64,000 nt of DNA from Azadirachta indica (GCA_022749755.1 CM040453.1:19787368-19851367); one strand, 5' to 3'. Numbered from the stretch's first letter, positions 13,013 through 25,625 are shown. Made by a program: numbers and translations. The notes: a model not told the origin generated them from the letters alone.

Positions 13013-13044
13013 CGCTCGCTCGCTCGCTCGCTCGCTCGCTCGCT
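13013..13044. repeat. (CGCT)8 tetranucleotide microsatellite
   Basis: Eight perfect CGCT units stand in an AT-rich region about 160-190 bp upstream of the minus-strand kinase start codon, so in its likely promoter or 5' leader. Confidence 0.95.
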
Positions 13045-14725
13045 TTTTTGCTATCTTCTTCTTCTTGGCCGGCATTTTATACCATATTTTTCAAATTAAA
13101 AATTAATTAAAAAAAAAAGATTCTATATTATATGTAGCGTAACAGGATTCTATGTTTTGCGTAACGTCATGGCATTCGATTCTATTAAAAATATTACACG
13201 AATCTAAATCTAAATTTAAATCAAAACTCCTTTTACACACATTATTTGCGAATGGAACATAAATTTTAGATATGTTAGAACATTCATTTTATTAATTGAA
13301 TTAAAATTAATATTTATTGTAATAAAATATTTTTAAGAATTAAATTTTTATGCTTGAAAGTGTTACTAAATATAAATCATAACATAAAATGTAAATTTGT
13401 TGAGTAAAAAAATTTGTAAAAAAAAAAATATTACAATCTTTGTCAATGGAGGAAACCAAAGCTTAACTTAGAAAAGTAAATCGCATGGAGACGCGGCCGC
13501 CACAAATTATGGGCCAATCTGAACAGTCCACGACTGCCCTGGAAACTTTTCTCGATTAAGTTAATAGACCAAAATAAACACGGCCCATGAGCTTAGGCAC
13601 AGTTGGACACCAACCCCACAATTGAAGCCCACAGCTGTCTTCTGGGCCCCCATTCTCCACTTTGAGTTGTGTATTCGTTTCACTCCATAATTCGCAACAG
13701 GGGGTGACGTTGATAAAGATTGTAAGAAGCTTCCTTGCCTATTTCCCCGGCTAGCTACGATTTACATCTAGTAATTATATATATATATATATATAATTTT
13801 ATTTTTATTTGCAAATAGTTAGATTTATACACTTTTAATATTGAGACTAAATATATTAATTATATATATTAGATTAAAAATTAATTTGGTATAATTTTTT
13901 AAATATAATTTTTTGAATATCCGTAAAATTTTTATAAATAAAATTTTTAATAAAAATTTATTTATTAATCATTTACTTATCACAAGTAACTTTTAAAAAA
14001 ATTAATTAATTATTTAATAAATAAATTTTTAATATTTTATTTTAAAAAAATAATGTAAAATTTTAAAAATAAAGTAAAGATATTTTAAATAATTTTAATT
14101 TTTAAAAAATTAAAGAAATTTTATTATTAAAAATTAAAATTTTGAACTTAAGACAAATATTTTTTTTTAATTTTCAAATTTTTTTCAATATCAATTAAAT
14201 AACATAAAAAAATTTAAAAAGAAGTTTTATTATTAAAAAAAAATTTTGATCAATGAAAAACTAAATTAAACAGTCACTAATTCTCAATTATTAAAAATAT
14301 ATAAACATAATGATTTACAAATAAATACAAATATATATATATAAGTATAGTTTGGTAGATCCTTCTTCCTTATATATGTATATAATATTAATTAATTATT
14401 TAGTTGATTTAATTCAAAATTTTGTTTAAGAATTGAATTATCTTTACATCATATTAGTTAAAAAAAAATATATATTTAAATTTATTTATCTAGATGATTT
14501 TCATAAATCCTATTAAATTTTAAAATGAATTTTTTAAAATTTTAGTATTTATGTGGCCATATATTAAATCCTCAGAGGATTAGTAAAACCTACCATCATT
14601 ATTATTCTGTATTCTGATAAAATTTTGTCCATTTGATGCCTGTGTAGTTTGTACTGACGTTAATAAAGAAAAATTAATGTTTATTTTATCTACCACTCTG
14701 CTCGACCCCTTGCCCACATTTCCGA

Positions 14726-14735
14726 GCCACGTGTC
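14726..14735 (+). promoter_or_regulatory. G-box-like GCCACGTGTC in the VHA-H promoter
   Basis: GCCACGTGTC has a CACGTG core and lies about 0.64 kb upstream of the VHA-H start codon and about 150 bp before the probable 5' UTR intron. A CCAAT box follows near 14796. Function is inferred from motif and position. Confidence 0.4.
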
Positions 14736-14872
14736 CGTTCCAGATTCAAAATAGTATCTGACAGTAATACTCATAGCTGCAGGCAATCAGAGCTCACCAA
14801 TCAAAATCTGTTTCGTTTCACGAGCAGTGTCTTCTCGTCAGAGCATAACGATAGAGAAGAAAAATTATTCAG

Positions 14873-15319
14873 GTGCGCGATCGATCACCGTCAATTCTCT
14901 GCATCTCTTTGAATCTCTATAATAATTTTTGTTTTCTGTTTTCCGTTTTAAATTTTTTGCTGAATCTGAATATTTATTCATATCTCTCCCGTGATTTTCC
15001 GGCATTATTTGTACAAAATTTGAAGGTAATTTGGATTACATTTCCAAACCTCAATGCTTCTCCTGAATTTTCGTAAAATTTGAAGAATTTTCAGTTCTTG
15101 TATTGATATTTTATGTTAAACAGTAAATTTTGGCGGAAATTTTACTGTAATTGAGGTAGATTTGAGCCATTTGATCCGTTTTTGCTGATTTTACGGAATT
15201 TTGAGTGTTGAATTTCGTTCTGTCACTTTGCGTAATATATTGTGTGAAGGTGAAGGAAGTTTCGAGTTAGATTCATTGAGTTTGACTTGTTTGATAATGT
15301 TTTCTTTCCGGATTTGCAG
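14873..15319 (+). other. Probable 5' UTR intron of VHA-H
   Basis: A CAG|GTGCGC donor at 14872/14873 and a pyrimidine-rich TTTGCAG|GT acceptor at 15319/15320 bracket T-rich DNA just upstream of the coding start. A leader intron with this layout is common in plant housekeeping genes. Another donor inside (AAG|GTAATT near 15025) is possible. Confidence 0.45.
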
Positions 15320-15367
15320 GTCTCTGAATTGGAGTAATTTTGTGAGGGTTTGAGTTTTTCAGTATCA

Positions 15368-18300
15368 ATGGACCATGCTGAACTTACTACGGAGCAGGTT
15401 AGTGATGTGATCTTATCTCTTTATTTGCTTGCTTTATTATTGTCAATGTTTGCACATTACCATAATACAGGCGCAAGTTGGTATGTAACATTGTGAGTAC
15501 AAATCAAATTCGTTCTTATATCATACTTTGGCATTTTTGTTCTTTCTCTGGAATTTAAATCTTTAGGGCTCGTTTCAACAGGAAAGTGTGGGGAGAATGA
15601 AAAAGTTAGTTAGTAACTTGTTATGATATCTTTCGTTTCTTGGACACGAAGAAGTATTGAAACTCAGCTAAATCTACTATAGCCATGGGGTGTAGTTAAT
15701 TTTAGTTTGCTTTTGTTCTGAAATGAAACCGAGGGAAATATTAGATTAGTCCTGCTCAACAACACTACTGTGTTTAGTTAACGGTTGCTAATACTGCTAA
15801 TTATCTTTCACTTTTTATTGATCTTTGTTCATTCTGACTGTGTTGTTTGGTATGGTGTTGTACCAATGATTTCTTCTTATTATGAATTTAATTATGTCTG
15901 TATATTTTGGTTAACGTCTTCTTCTGTTCTAAAGGTTTTGAAGAGGGACATCCCATGGGAGACATACATGACAACTAAGCTGATTTCAGGAACAGGCCTC
16001 CAGCTGTTAAGACGATATGATAACAGATCTGAAAGTCACAGGGCACAATTGCTAGATGATGTAATGTTTCAGCTCTTCTTAGTCTTTAAGCTTTGTATCA
16101 GTTCACACACACGGTCTCTCTCTTTCTCTTCCATGTTTCTTTGTCTTTGAGTCAATAAAGCGTTATGAACTCTTCTTGGACCTTTTTCTTGATACAATAA
16201 GGAGACAAGAAGACACTTATATGTTCCATCCATTGCAAAATGTATTGAGCTAATTTTGATGCCTTATTATAATTTTAGTGGAAATTTTTCATGACTTATT
16301 ATATAAGAATTATTTTAAATAGTCAATAATGTTATTAACAAGTTAATTTACTCTTACAGGATGGTCCATCTTATGTTCGAGTGTTTGTTAGCATTTTAAG
16401 GGATATATACAAGGAAGAAACAGTGGAATATGTTCTGGCTTTAATTGATGAGATGCTTGCAGGTAACAGGGTGGGGGATTTTGCCATCTTGATAAAATAC
16501 ATATTGTAGCCAATTAACCTATTATTTTATTTCCTTTGGCAGCGAACCCAAAGAGAGCCAGATTATTCCATGATAAATCTCTTGCAAATGAAGATACTTA
16601 TGAACCTTTCTTAAGTTAAGTATCTAAACTAAAATTTTTAGAATGTTAATTTGTAGTTGATCTTTTCATGATTTATCATTCTCATTGTATCCTAATATTT
16701 TCCTGTTCATGCTCTGTTCTAGAATTCCAAATTTCTGTTGTACACACCTTTTGGGGATGTTAAATACATACACACACTTACATATATGTGCTTACATATA
16801 TGTGCACCTCGCATGCACACACCTATTTTTACAAGGAATTTCTTATTCATCAATTTCTTCTGAACTGTACTATGTTTATGTCCTTTGTTTGTTTGTCTTT
16901 CTGAAAATTGGAAGAAGATACTCATTTACCTTTTACTAGAATCTCTGAGTAAATGCAAACAATCTATTTTTTTTTCTAAATGTTATTTGACATGATCAGA
17001 AACTAAAACAACATGTTATTTGGTCCAATTTCAGATTGCTATGGAAGGGTAACTGGTTCATACAAGAAAAAAGCTGTAAGATACTAGCTGCAATAGTAAG
17101 GTACCTGAAACATGACCCATCTACAGAATAAGTGCAAAATTTGAAAACATTAACCAAATGGCATTTTGTATTACATTCAGTTATTGATTGTACAATCTTT
17201 TCTGTAATCATAGTGCCAGGCCGAAACAAGATGGTGTTGTCGCAAATGGGGAAGCCTCAAATTCAAAGAGCAAACTCACTACCATTGATGACGTTTTGAA
17301 AGGGTTGGTCGAATGGCTTTGTGTACAGGTTAATTTGCTGCTTTACTTTATAGATATCTTTAAATGCAACTGGTGCCTAAGTTATGTGTTATGACTAGAA
17401 ATTTTGTGCCAAGGACTTTGTGGGTTAAGGAACTCTCAGCAAATTGAAAGCCTTCATTAGTGATTCAGATAAGTAAAATTTCTAGTGAAAGTAAACTTAG
17501 TGCACAAATCAACATGGAAATATTGTTGAAATTCAATGTACTGCTTATTTGGAACCAGAAACAGTCATTTCTAGTTATTGTAACTAGTAAATTCCATAAA
17601 TAAATAGGCTTCTAGTTTTGTTGTGTTTATTTTTTGGTCAAATATAGTACTTAAGCGATACTCTTAATGTTCAGTCTTGTGATGGACTTAACAGAAATCA
17701 TCTAGTATCTGAGAAGAGGAGATAAGAAATTTATATATGTGGAGTCATGTACTCATTTTAGTGAAAACAGACCAGAATATTCAGTGGCTTTTGAGCACAT
17801 TTGGGAATGATGCAATCCTGATCCTTGGTTTTATATTTACATCTATTAATCATTCTTCTTCTTGTCTTTCTTGGTGGTTTTCATCAAGTGGTTTCGCTTT
17901 GTTGCTTTTCTAGTTTAGAGTGCTTTGAATGTTGCACTTTTCTTTTAGCAGATTCTCCATCATTTCAAAGTACAGTTTCAGAATCAGTTGGTATATTTCT
18001 GTGAGGTGATATTCTCATAAAACCATTGTCCTGATGCCCTAAGTTGTGTGCAGCTGAAGAAGCCTTCCCATCCTAGTCGCGGCATTCCAGTTGCTGTCAA
18101 TTGCCTTGCAGCATTACTGAAGGAACCCGTGGTGAGATCTTCCTTTGTTCAGGCAGATGGGGTGAAATTGCTGACTCCTTTAATTTCTCCTGCATCCACT
18201 CAACAATCTATCCAGGTAAATTTTTCATCTTCCAGTTAGCTACTTTGTAGTAACTTATTTTCAACGCAGAAGTCAGCTTTCCCCCAATCCTGCTACTTAG

Positions 18301-21029
18301 TAGGTGCCAGGCTGGATGAGCATTTTGTTCACACTCACCATTTTTGTTCTCCAACCATTTACTTCTGGAACTGATTAATGAGGTTCTCATGCTTCACTTT
18401 TGGTGAGCAAACATCACTTGGACAACAAAATTTCCATAATTGACTGTTGATGTTCTGTATAACAGCTCCTTTATGAAACATGTCTCTGTGTTTGGCTCCT
18501 GTCCTACTATGAACCTGCAATTGAATACTTGGCAACCACTAGGACCCTGCCACGACTAATAGATGTTGTTAAGAGTTCCACAAAGGAGAAGGTGAGGCCT
18601 TTTTATTGTCAGTTTATGTACATTTCAGTTTGTTTAGTTTTTTGGGTTTTGCTATTAACAATTTTTTAGAAGTAGGTTTGCATGAAGAGCAGATAGCATT
18701 TTTATTGTCAGCCTTTATCTGATTCCCTTTCTTTCAATATCTACATATTGTTCTTAAAAACATTATGTAAGAGGAATACTGCAGTGCAAGGTGGATATCA
18801 TCCATTTCAATAGTGTTAAGTAGTTATGCTTATGTATATAATCTTTTCAGCTTACGGAAGAAATAGAGTATTTTTTTTATTCAAAACAGTGTTTGTTATA
18901 TTAAAATGGTTATTAAGATGGGTATGTTTGGCTAGGTTGTCAGGGTGGTTGTCCTGATCCTCAAGAACTTGCTCCCCAAAGTTACTTTTGCTGCTCAGAT
19001 GATAGACCTTGGACTGCCTCAGATTGTTCAAAGTCTGAAAGCACAAGCCTGGAGTGATGAGGTAAGAGAAGTTCCATGCTGTTTAATTTCTCTTTTCTGA
19101 TTGATCGTGTAATTATTTAATTAATGTAAGGGAGATCGTGGAGCTGATTGCTGTCAGTGCATTCTCAATTAATTTATGTGACTTCAATTTTTTACTTTTT
19201 TCACTTTTTTAAGGTATGGTGTGGTAGAAAGCACAGTTTCTTATGTAATGACAATACATATTCTTAATGTTCTTCATATTTATATTAAATTTGTAATGGT
19301 AGTCTATGTCGGTAGATTGCTCACTGGACTCTTTCATAACCCATACTTGTGGTCAGCTAGACAGTTATGATCTTGGTTAGGGATGCCAATGCGGAGGGGA
19401 GGCCTTTCCTGTTCGCGGTCCCATTTTCAATTTGATCCCCATTCCCCAATAAATTTAATGGGGCGGGGATTGAATCTTTCCTATTTTGTTTATTTATACT
19501 AAATATATCTAAAAATATCATTAAGATATCATAGTATTATTGGTATACAATAACTATGTTAAAAATATAAACTTGACTATTTGATATGATAAAAATATTA
19601 TGAATTATAAAATTTTTTTAAATTGAATATTTTCTACATATATATTTTTATTTTAAAAATAATATATAATATATATGTGGAGGAGTGGGGCAGGGGTGGG
19701 TTGGGGAGTATTACACTATTCCCCACTCCATTAATATTGTGGGACTAATTTTCCCCTATTCCCTGCCCCATTCCCTATCCTATCGTCTCAAATTTACTCT
19801 ATTTGGGACAATCCCCTCGTGCCCATGGGGAATTTTGCCATCCCTAATTTTGGTTTTGTGATTTTATATTATCATTTTGTTTGATTTGAATGATCTATAT
19901 GTTATCATTACCACCACAATAATGTTCCAGTCATTATTTGTTGCACAGCTACAATCAGAATTCTCCTTGGTGAAAGTACCTGCCATGTTTCTAACCATAT
20001 AATGTTGACAACATATGACATCTATCCTTGTTTAATGCTAGTTCTAAATGGCTGACAATTTGCAGCTTTCTTTGATGCATATGCTTCTTTCATCTGAGTA
20101 CTGTGGTCCTTATATTACCATCCTTTTATTTGGCTTCAAGCATTTTATTTATTAAGACTTGCTTCTTTTTTCTTCATTGTGAAGAGTTTGGGACAATGTG
20201 CTGTATTGGTCTGTTAGCATAACATGTTGCTATCGATTATGAAAATAAGATTCTAGTCGTTGAATTCATTATGCAATATGTTATATTCAGCATGAACTTA
20301 ATCAAGCTGAGATTCATTATCCCAGTGGCTCCTCAAAAGTGATAACAAAAATGAAACTCCTTTCCATTGCTGAATTTTGTTTCCCCTTTAACCCGATGAT
20401 ATTTTACCCTCTTGATGCTGTTATTGCTAATAGATTTTTATTATCTTTCTTAGGACTTATTGGAGACTTTGAATCAATTGGATGAAGGTTTGAAGGATAA
20501 TATTAAGAGGTTGAGTTCTTTTGATAAGTATAAGCAAGAAGTTCTCCTTGGCCATCTTGACTGGTCTCCCATGCACAAAGATCCTTTTTTCTGGCGTGAT
20601 AATATTTCAAACTTTGAAGAGAATGATTTCCAGGTATTTCTTTCACTATGGACATCGTTTTTATTCTATTTTTGTTCTGCTTGAAATTTTCTGAATGGTG
20701 CGTAACTAGTGCTTAAGAGTATCAGTATCATGGTTCTGTATGAGATTGCTGGAGTACTAACACATGATCTTCGACCTCAGATTCTTAGGGTCCTAATAAC
20801 AATTTTGGATACGTCCAATGATCCAAGAGCACTTGCTGTTGCTTGCTTTGATCTCTCACAATTTATCCAGCATCATCCAGCTGGGCGGATAATCGTCACA
20901 GACCTCAAAGCCAAGGAGCGGGTGATGAAACTGATGAACCATGAGAACGCTGAGGTTACCAAAAACTCCCTTCTCTGTATTCAAAGGCTTTTCCTAGGCG
21001 CCAAGTATGCAAGCTTTTTGCAGGCCTGA
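15368..21029 (+). CDS. VHA-H: V-type proton ATPase subunit H
   Basis: Eleven coding exons give 451 residues: 15368-15397, 15935-16060, 16360-16462, 16543-16615, 17035-17100, 17214-17328, 18054-18215, 18466-18591, 18936-19061, 20454-20633 and 20781-21029. Subunit H belongs to the peripheral V1 sector on vacuolar and endosomal membranes. It couples V1 to V0 and silences ATPase activity when the sectors separate. The protein is an all-helical HEAT/armadillo-like repeat, and segments such as NFEENDFQ and the C-terminal [10 protein letters not shown] are typical of plant VHA-H. The length fits the family (about 440). Every splice junction is canonical except the donor of intron 4: exon 4 must end at 16615 to keep frame, but the intron then starts TTAAGT instead of GTAAGT. 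If the sequence is correct, intron retention would stop after about 111 residues. Identity is certain; whether this allele is functional is open. Confidence 0.9.
16616..17034 (+). other. VHA-H intron 4 with a mutant-looking 5' splice site
   Basis: The sequence across the exon end reads CTTAAG then TTAAGT. It matches the consensus donor (AAG|GTAAGT) at every position except +1, where T replaces G. The acceptor TTTCAG|ATTG at 17034/17035 is normal. The only nearby GT, at 16615-16616, would shorten exon 4 by one base and shift the frame. Retention meets TAA at 16617-16619. Confidence 0.75.
19370..19854. mobile_element. Non-autonomous hAT-like MITE in VHA-H intron 9
   Basis: The element spans 19378-19846 (469 bp). 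Its ends are inverted: TAGGGATGCCAA on the left, and TTGCCATCCCTA on the right, which reads TAGGGATGGCAA when reversed, so one mismatch in 12. It is flanked by an 8-bp target duplication, ATCTTGGT (19370-19377) and ATTTTGGT (19847-19854), with 7 of 8 identical. An 8-bp duplication and these termini fit the hAT superfamily. G/C-rich subterminal blocks enclose an AT-rich core with no transposase. It lies within an intron and seems not to disturb the exons. Confidence 0.8.
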
Positions 21030-22002
21030 ATTCCCCTTCTATGAGTTCGTTAGTGCGTGGTTCAGTACCATCCTACCATGGAAAAATTACTTGTAATGAT
21101 TTGTTACCAAATTCGGATCGTTAGTTATTTTTATTTATCATCATTTCGAGTAATACATGGATCAGGACTCTTCTTTGGTCAGTGATATTGGCGATGAAAT
21201 ACTCTTGAGAATTAATTTATTTTATCACATTGGGAATTTATTTTTGGGTTTCGAGATAAGAAATAAAATCCATCTGTATCAAGCTTTGGTGTAAACTACT
21301 TCGCTCCATAATGTCTGCTTTTCTCTTCCGTTGCTGTTAGAATTTCTCTGCTGGGCTTCACTTGTTCATCATAGAAAAGGTCTTGGCCTTTGTCATTGGG
21401 TTCAGAGCTGGGGCCCACTATGCTTTTCAAAATTGTAAAAGAAACCACCCCACTTCTTGGGGGCATTCTCTTTTCTCAGATTTGTCTAAGACAAATACGT
21501 GTTTAAAACAAATGCGGGATATTATAGAAACAAAAATGGAATATCGGAGTATTAGTTCAAATAAGAGGAAAATTAAGAATTCTCTCTTTCAAAAATTGTC
21601 ATAAACTTTTATTATCTATCTAATATAAAAGTAGTTCATTCATCATTACCGATTTTTTTATTATTTTTTATCGACAAATAATATCTCTAATATATATAAA
21701 CTTCCATACAAAGTATCCATGATTCCATATCAATGAAGCATGGAACATTAAGAAATCAAATTCAATAAATCTGACTTTCAATATTATTTAACGTCGGCGA
21801 TTAAATATCAATAAGGATCTTAATTAATTTTCTTTTTGTGATTTTTATTATTTTTATTTTTGGTGTGTGTGTGTGTGGGGGGTTCTACCGTTCTAGAAAA
21901 TCGTAAAACGGATAAGACCAAAGAAAATCCATGGGCTGCGTCTCCGTGTGAAAACCAGCGCACCGTTACAGAATCAATAGTAGTGAGAAACCGAAGCGTG
22001 AA
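21030..22002. other. VHA-H 3' UTR and upstream region of the zinc-binding protein gene
   Basis: The left part is the likely VHA-H 3' UTR. The rest is AT-rich with a short GT tract near 21860 and a GA-rich leader just before 22003. An open frame at 21362-21604 shows no protein-like features. Confidence 0.55.
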
Positions 22003-24529
22003 ATGGAGACGGAGATAGTGAAAGAGAAGAAGATGGAGATGGTCTGCAAGAGGTGTAAGCAGACCTATACTGCTTCATCTAACAGCTCTTCTTCTTGTCG
22101 TTTTCATCCTTCCTTCTTCGTTTGCCGTCGCCACGACGACCAGAAAAGGTACCCTGTTGATGATCATTTCTTCAAGTTAAGCCTGTCTCCTCAGTGTTTG
22201 ATGATAATTTTCCGGACCCTTTTGATTCATTTGCATTCTTCACTGGATGTTGTTGACAAAGATCAGTCGCGCCCGCTAGAAAACTAAATTCTGTTTTAGG
22301 ATTTTTTGCTGTATCTGGTTTTTTCTTTCATTTTGTTGCGTATTGCCGAATGATTTAGAAATAGTAATGTAACGCAGTTGAATACTTGTGCCATTAGCCT
22401 GCTGGTTAAGTTTTCAGGATTCTGTGCAGAAAGATGTGACAGATTGTAGTCGTCATTGACATACAAGAGGTTGATGGGTAATGTGAGTGCTATTCAATGT
22501 TATAGCGGAGAAAATCTAGAATATTTCGGTCGTACCAGGTCATTCGTACCATAATCTAATATAGTCCTGCCCTCTATGCAATTATTCTGAAAACTGCTAG
22601 ACGAGTTGGTAGTTAGAATAAATGAACATACACACAATACAATATCACCAGAGGATTGTATGACAAAGGAGGTGTTCTAGACTTTTTTTCATTATAGTTG
22701 CGCTAATCTCAGAATGCTACTAGTACAACTAGCATCGCATCCTCAATATCCGTTTCCGTTATAGTTTATCAGGCACATGCACCACGAAGTAGACTGGCAG
22801 AAAAAGGGTAAAAGAAAACATGTTATACAGTCATTTCGTACATTGTATTTTGGTCCATGTTATTTTTCAGTTTGGAGTCTATCGGGTCTTGTTTGTAAGT
22901 TGGTAGTATCAGTGCCATTTTGAAGAGGACAGTAAGTAGGATTTGTAGTTGTATTGCGTGGGAAATGATTCTTTGTTTGCTTTGGAATATGTGTATTGAA
23001 AGAGGCAGCATTTTAAGGAGTTAAACAGTTGATAACGCAGCTAAAAGAATATTCTGAAGCTTGTTTTGTAGGTTTTTCAGTTCCCACTAAATCTACCTTT
23101 TGAGTTTCATTATCATTTCTTTTACCTTTTCTTTGTTAGGTTGTCCATTCCATCCTAATCCTGTGCACTGCGTTAGACCTCTGCAAGGCACTTCTAATGT
23201 ACCTATTACTCTTTGGGAAAGGAAAGCACATTTTTTTACTCCCTCTGAAATTGTACATTTTTGTGCCCCTGCATGTGTAGTTATTGGTTGCTTTTCTTTT
23301 TCTCAATTAGTTTGTTTCCGGTGGGAAGGGAGATGGAGAGACAGAACAAATGCAATTGTTATAGTTTTATTATATTTTGGAAAACTCAATAGTTTGGCTT
23401 TAATTTCTTTTAACAATGCTAGAGAGATTAGTATAGAGTACAAACTGAACTATGTGGGAAAAAATCTCTTTGTACTGAACCACATGACTGCAGAGTTTTA
23501 AGAACCTTTACAGGAGTCAATTTAGCACGTGTTCTATATGTTATGTACCATGGATGCAAACAGATCATTTGCTTGATCTTTTCATAGTGTCCCAGTTTCA
23601 GTAATAGCTGCTCAGGAAGAGGAGGTTCATTTTCTGCTCTTCCTCATTGTCTTTTTAGACCATGTCTTGATTATAGAAATTCTTGAAATGAGGTGGGAGT
23701 ACAAGATGGTGAAATAAACATGTTGCAGGGGGAGTGTGAAATTATTGGTTCCTCATCAAGACGGATGTTGATCTTGAAATGAGGCGGGAGTAAAAGATGG
23801 TGAAATAAACATGTTGCAGAGGGAGTGTGAAATTATTGGCGCCTCATCAAGACAGATGTTGATCTTGAAATGAGGTGGGAGTACAAAATGGTGAAATAAA
23901 CATGTTGCAGGAGTGTGAAATTATTGGTGCCTCGTCAAGATGGATGTTGGGTTGACTACATACACACTGAGAATGAAAGTATTATACCGTAGAAGCATTC
24001 ACGATGGATGTTCATGGTTCACTTTCATCTGCTTTCAAGGGAAAATAGAAACAAAACAGAGCATGAGAGAGAAAAAGCTACAAATATTCCATGAAATGAT
24101 ATGCTGGGTGTTGCATCTGTTTCATGATAATAAAAGATGTATTTTCAGGTTTTGTACCCATTATTTGTGACCGCTGGTCGTGAAGATTTTAATTTTTGTC
24201 AAAGAATTGATTGCAGAAGTATCCGACATTTGGAATTTTCATCTGTAATTAATTAGGGATGTTATGGCTTGCAATTTCCATTATTTATGGAATGCTGTTT
24301 TCTTTGTAAATGCATTCTAGACAATCTTTTCATATTTGCTTTTCATCACATGAGAATTGACAGAGTTTTAATCAGTTGATGTTTTCTGACTTTGATTCAT
24401 TGAAGGTACTATGAATTGGGACCTGATGATCCACCGTATGCTGCCAAGTTCTACGACTGCTGCGGGGCCGAGGATCCTGATGCCTCTGGTTGCACCACCA
24501 GTTTCCATGTCTCTTATGATGATGATTGA
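22003..24529 (+). CDS. Small Cys/His-rich (CHORD-like) zinc-binding protein
   Basis: Two exons, 22003-22148 and 24406-24529, join in frame at AG|G (Arg49) to 89 residues. I do not know a gene symbol. Likely zinc ligands are C15 and C18 (CKRC), C32 and H35 in CRFHP, C41, H44, C67-C68 in the DCCG motif, C78 and H83. The order CxxC, CxxHP, HDxxK, DCC, GC, H recalls one half of a CHORD zinc domain, as in RAR1, but it is shorter and has no partner domain. Similar short proteins occur in other plants as uncharacterised entries. The intron of 2257 bp carries a tandem repeat. If the intron is retained, reading continues from residue 49 to a stop at 22285-22287, without the second zinc half. The gene call is good; function is unknown. 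Confidence 0.75.
23682..23949. repeat. 91-bp tandem repeat, about 2.9 copies
   Basis: Three direct copies begin at 23682, 23773 and 23864, each starting CTTGAAATGAGG. The third is a few bases shorter, having lost bases after GTTGCAG. Copies differ by only a few substitutions. The array lies within the intron of the small zinc-protein gene. Confidence 0.9.
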
Positions 24530-25378
24530 TGTAATATTTCTCTTCTTCATCACCTATACTTGACCGTACATTAAATTTGTAGATATCTCCATGTCTCCTC
24601 TGTTGACGCATACCATTTCCTGTTGTTGGATATCTTCCGAATCTATAATTCAGGTCCTTATATCTTGAATTTCCAATTTCTGCCTATAATTTCATGGGTT
24701 GATCTGAGATATGAAGCTCAAATGGGAACTGGAGTAATTGTTCAAAATATATGAATGAATAGATAAGAACTAGACATATAAACGGGGATTATAGGGTTTT
24801 CTTAGTAAGTAGTGTAGAAAACACTTACCAATGCAAAAAAGTTCAATTCAAATAAACATATAACGTGTAAACATATTAAAGACAATCGTATTTGCCACTG
24901 TGTCTAGCAATTTTTGCAAAAAGTTTTGGCCTGAAATTGGCAAAGTCCATAATTTGGTAGCGTGATGAGTTTTATATGCAAATATGTGAAGAAAAGATGA
25001 TGCTGGCAAAGGAATAATCAAAGAGCAAAAAAAAAATAGGAAACAAGCATGCTTCCCACATCAAGCTGGTAGTACATCGTCTTTGCTTGACCTCCCTCAT
25101 CACCTTTTGTTTCTCTGCAATTTTCAGCTGTTTTTGATCCCACTCCCATTTGCTTGACAGTTTGGATTTCCTCTCCTTTTTTTTTTTATTCAAGTTCCCA
25201 ATTTGTTAAACTTTTGTCTTAAATAGTATAACGGTATACCTCCAATTAATTCTGTTTATTTTTGTATTGAATTGCCTTCATATGATTTTGATGTCATAGT
25301 TTCAATTCCCATTTTCATTGTCTTCAACGTATACCTAATCAATGATATTAACATCTAAAACTTAATCTTATTTTATTG

Positions 25379-25410
<32 letters not shown>
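25379..25410. repeat. AT dinucleotide microsatellite
   Basis: An uninterrupted alternating AT run of about 16 units. Confidence 0.9.
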
Positions 25411-25414
<4 letters not shown>

Positions 25415-25623
25415 GAAGGATCAATAATTCCATATATTTACATTTACATTTACATTATTTGTAAATCATTGAATCTTAATACTTTCAATGATTAAGGTTC
25501 AATATGACTTATAATTAATATATATATTGAATTTAATTTTATACATTAAAAGTACATATATTCAACGGTTTATAAAATAAATATAAATATATACGAAAAA
25601 ATATGATAGTGTTGATATATCTC

Positions 25624-25625
<2 letters not shown>

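Larger units (their letters stand above)
12854..14850. other. Divergent intergenic region between the pfkB kinase and VHA-H genes
   Basis: The two genes point away from each other, so this stretch should hold both promoters. Next to the kinase start there is an ATA tract and the CGCT repeat. The middle (about 13100-14560) is very AT-rich with no coding signal apart from a less AT-rich patch at 13440-13760. The right end (14690-14850) is less AT-rich and contains a G-box-like site and a CCAAT box, consistent with the VHA-H promoter. Confidence 0.6.

Noticed and set aside
23141..23500. Extra exon or separate gene in the zinc-protein intron
   Set aside because: A 133-codon open frame follows an AG, but including it breaks the conserved join at Arg49-Tyr50, and the peptide has no recognisable domain.
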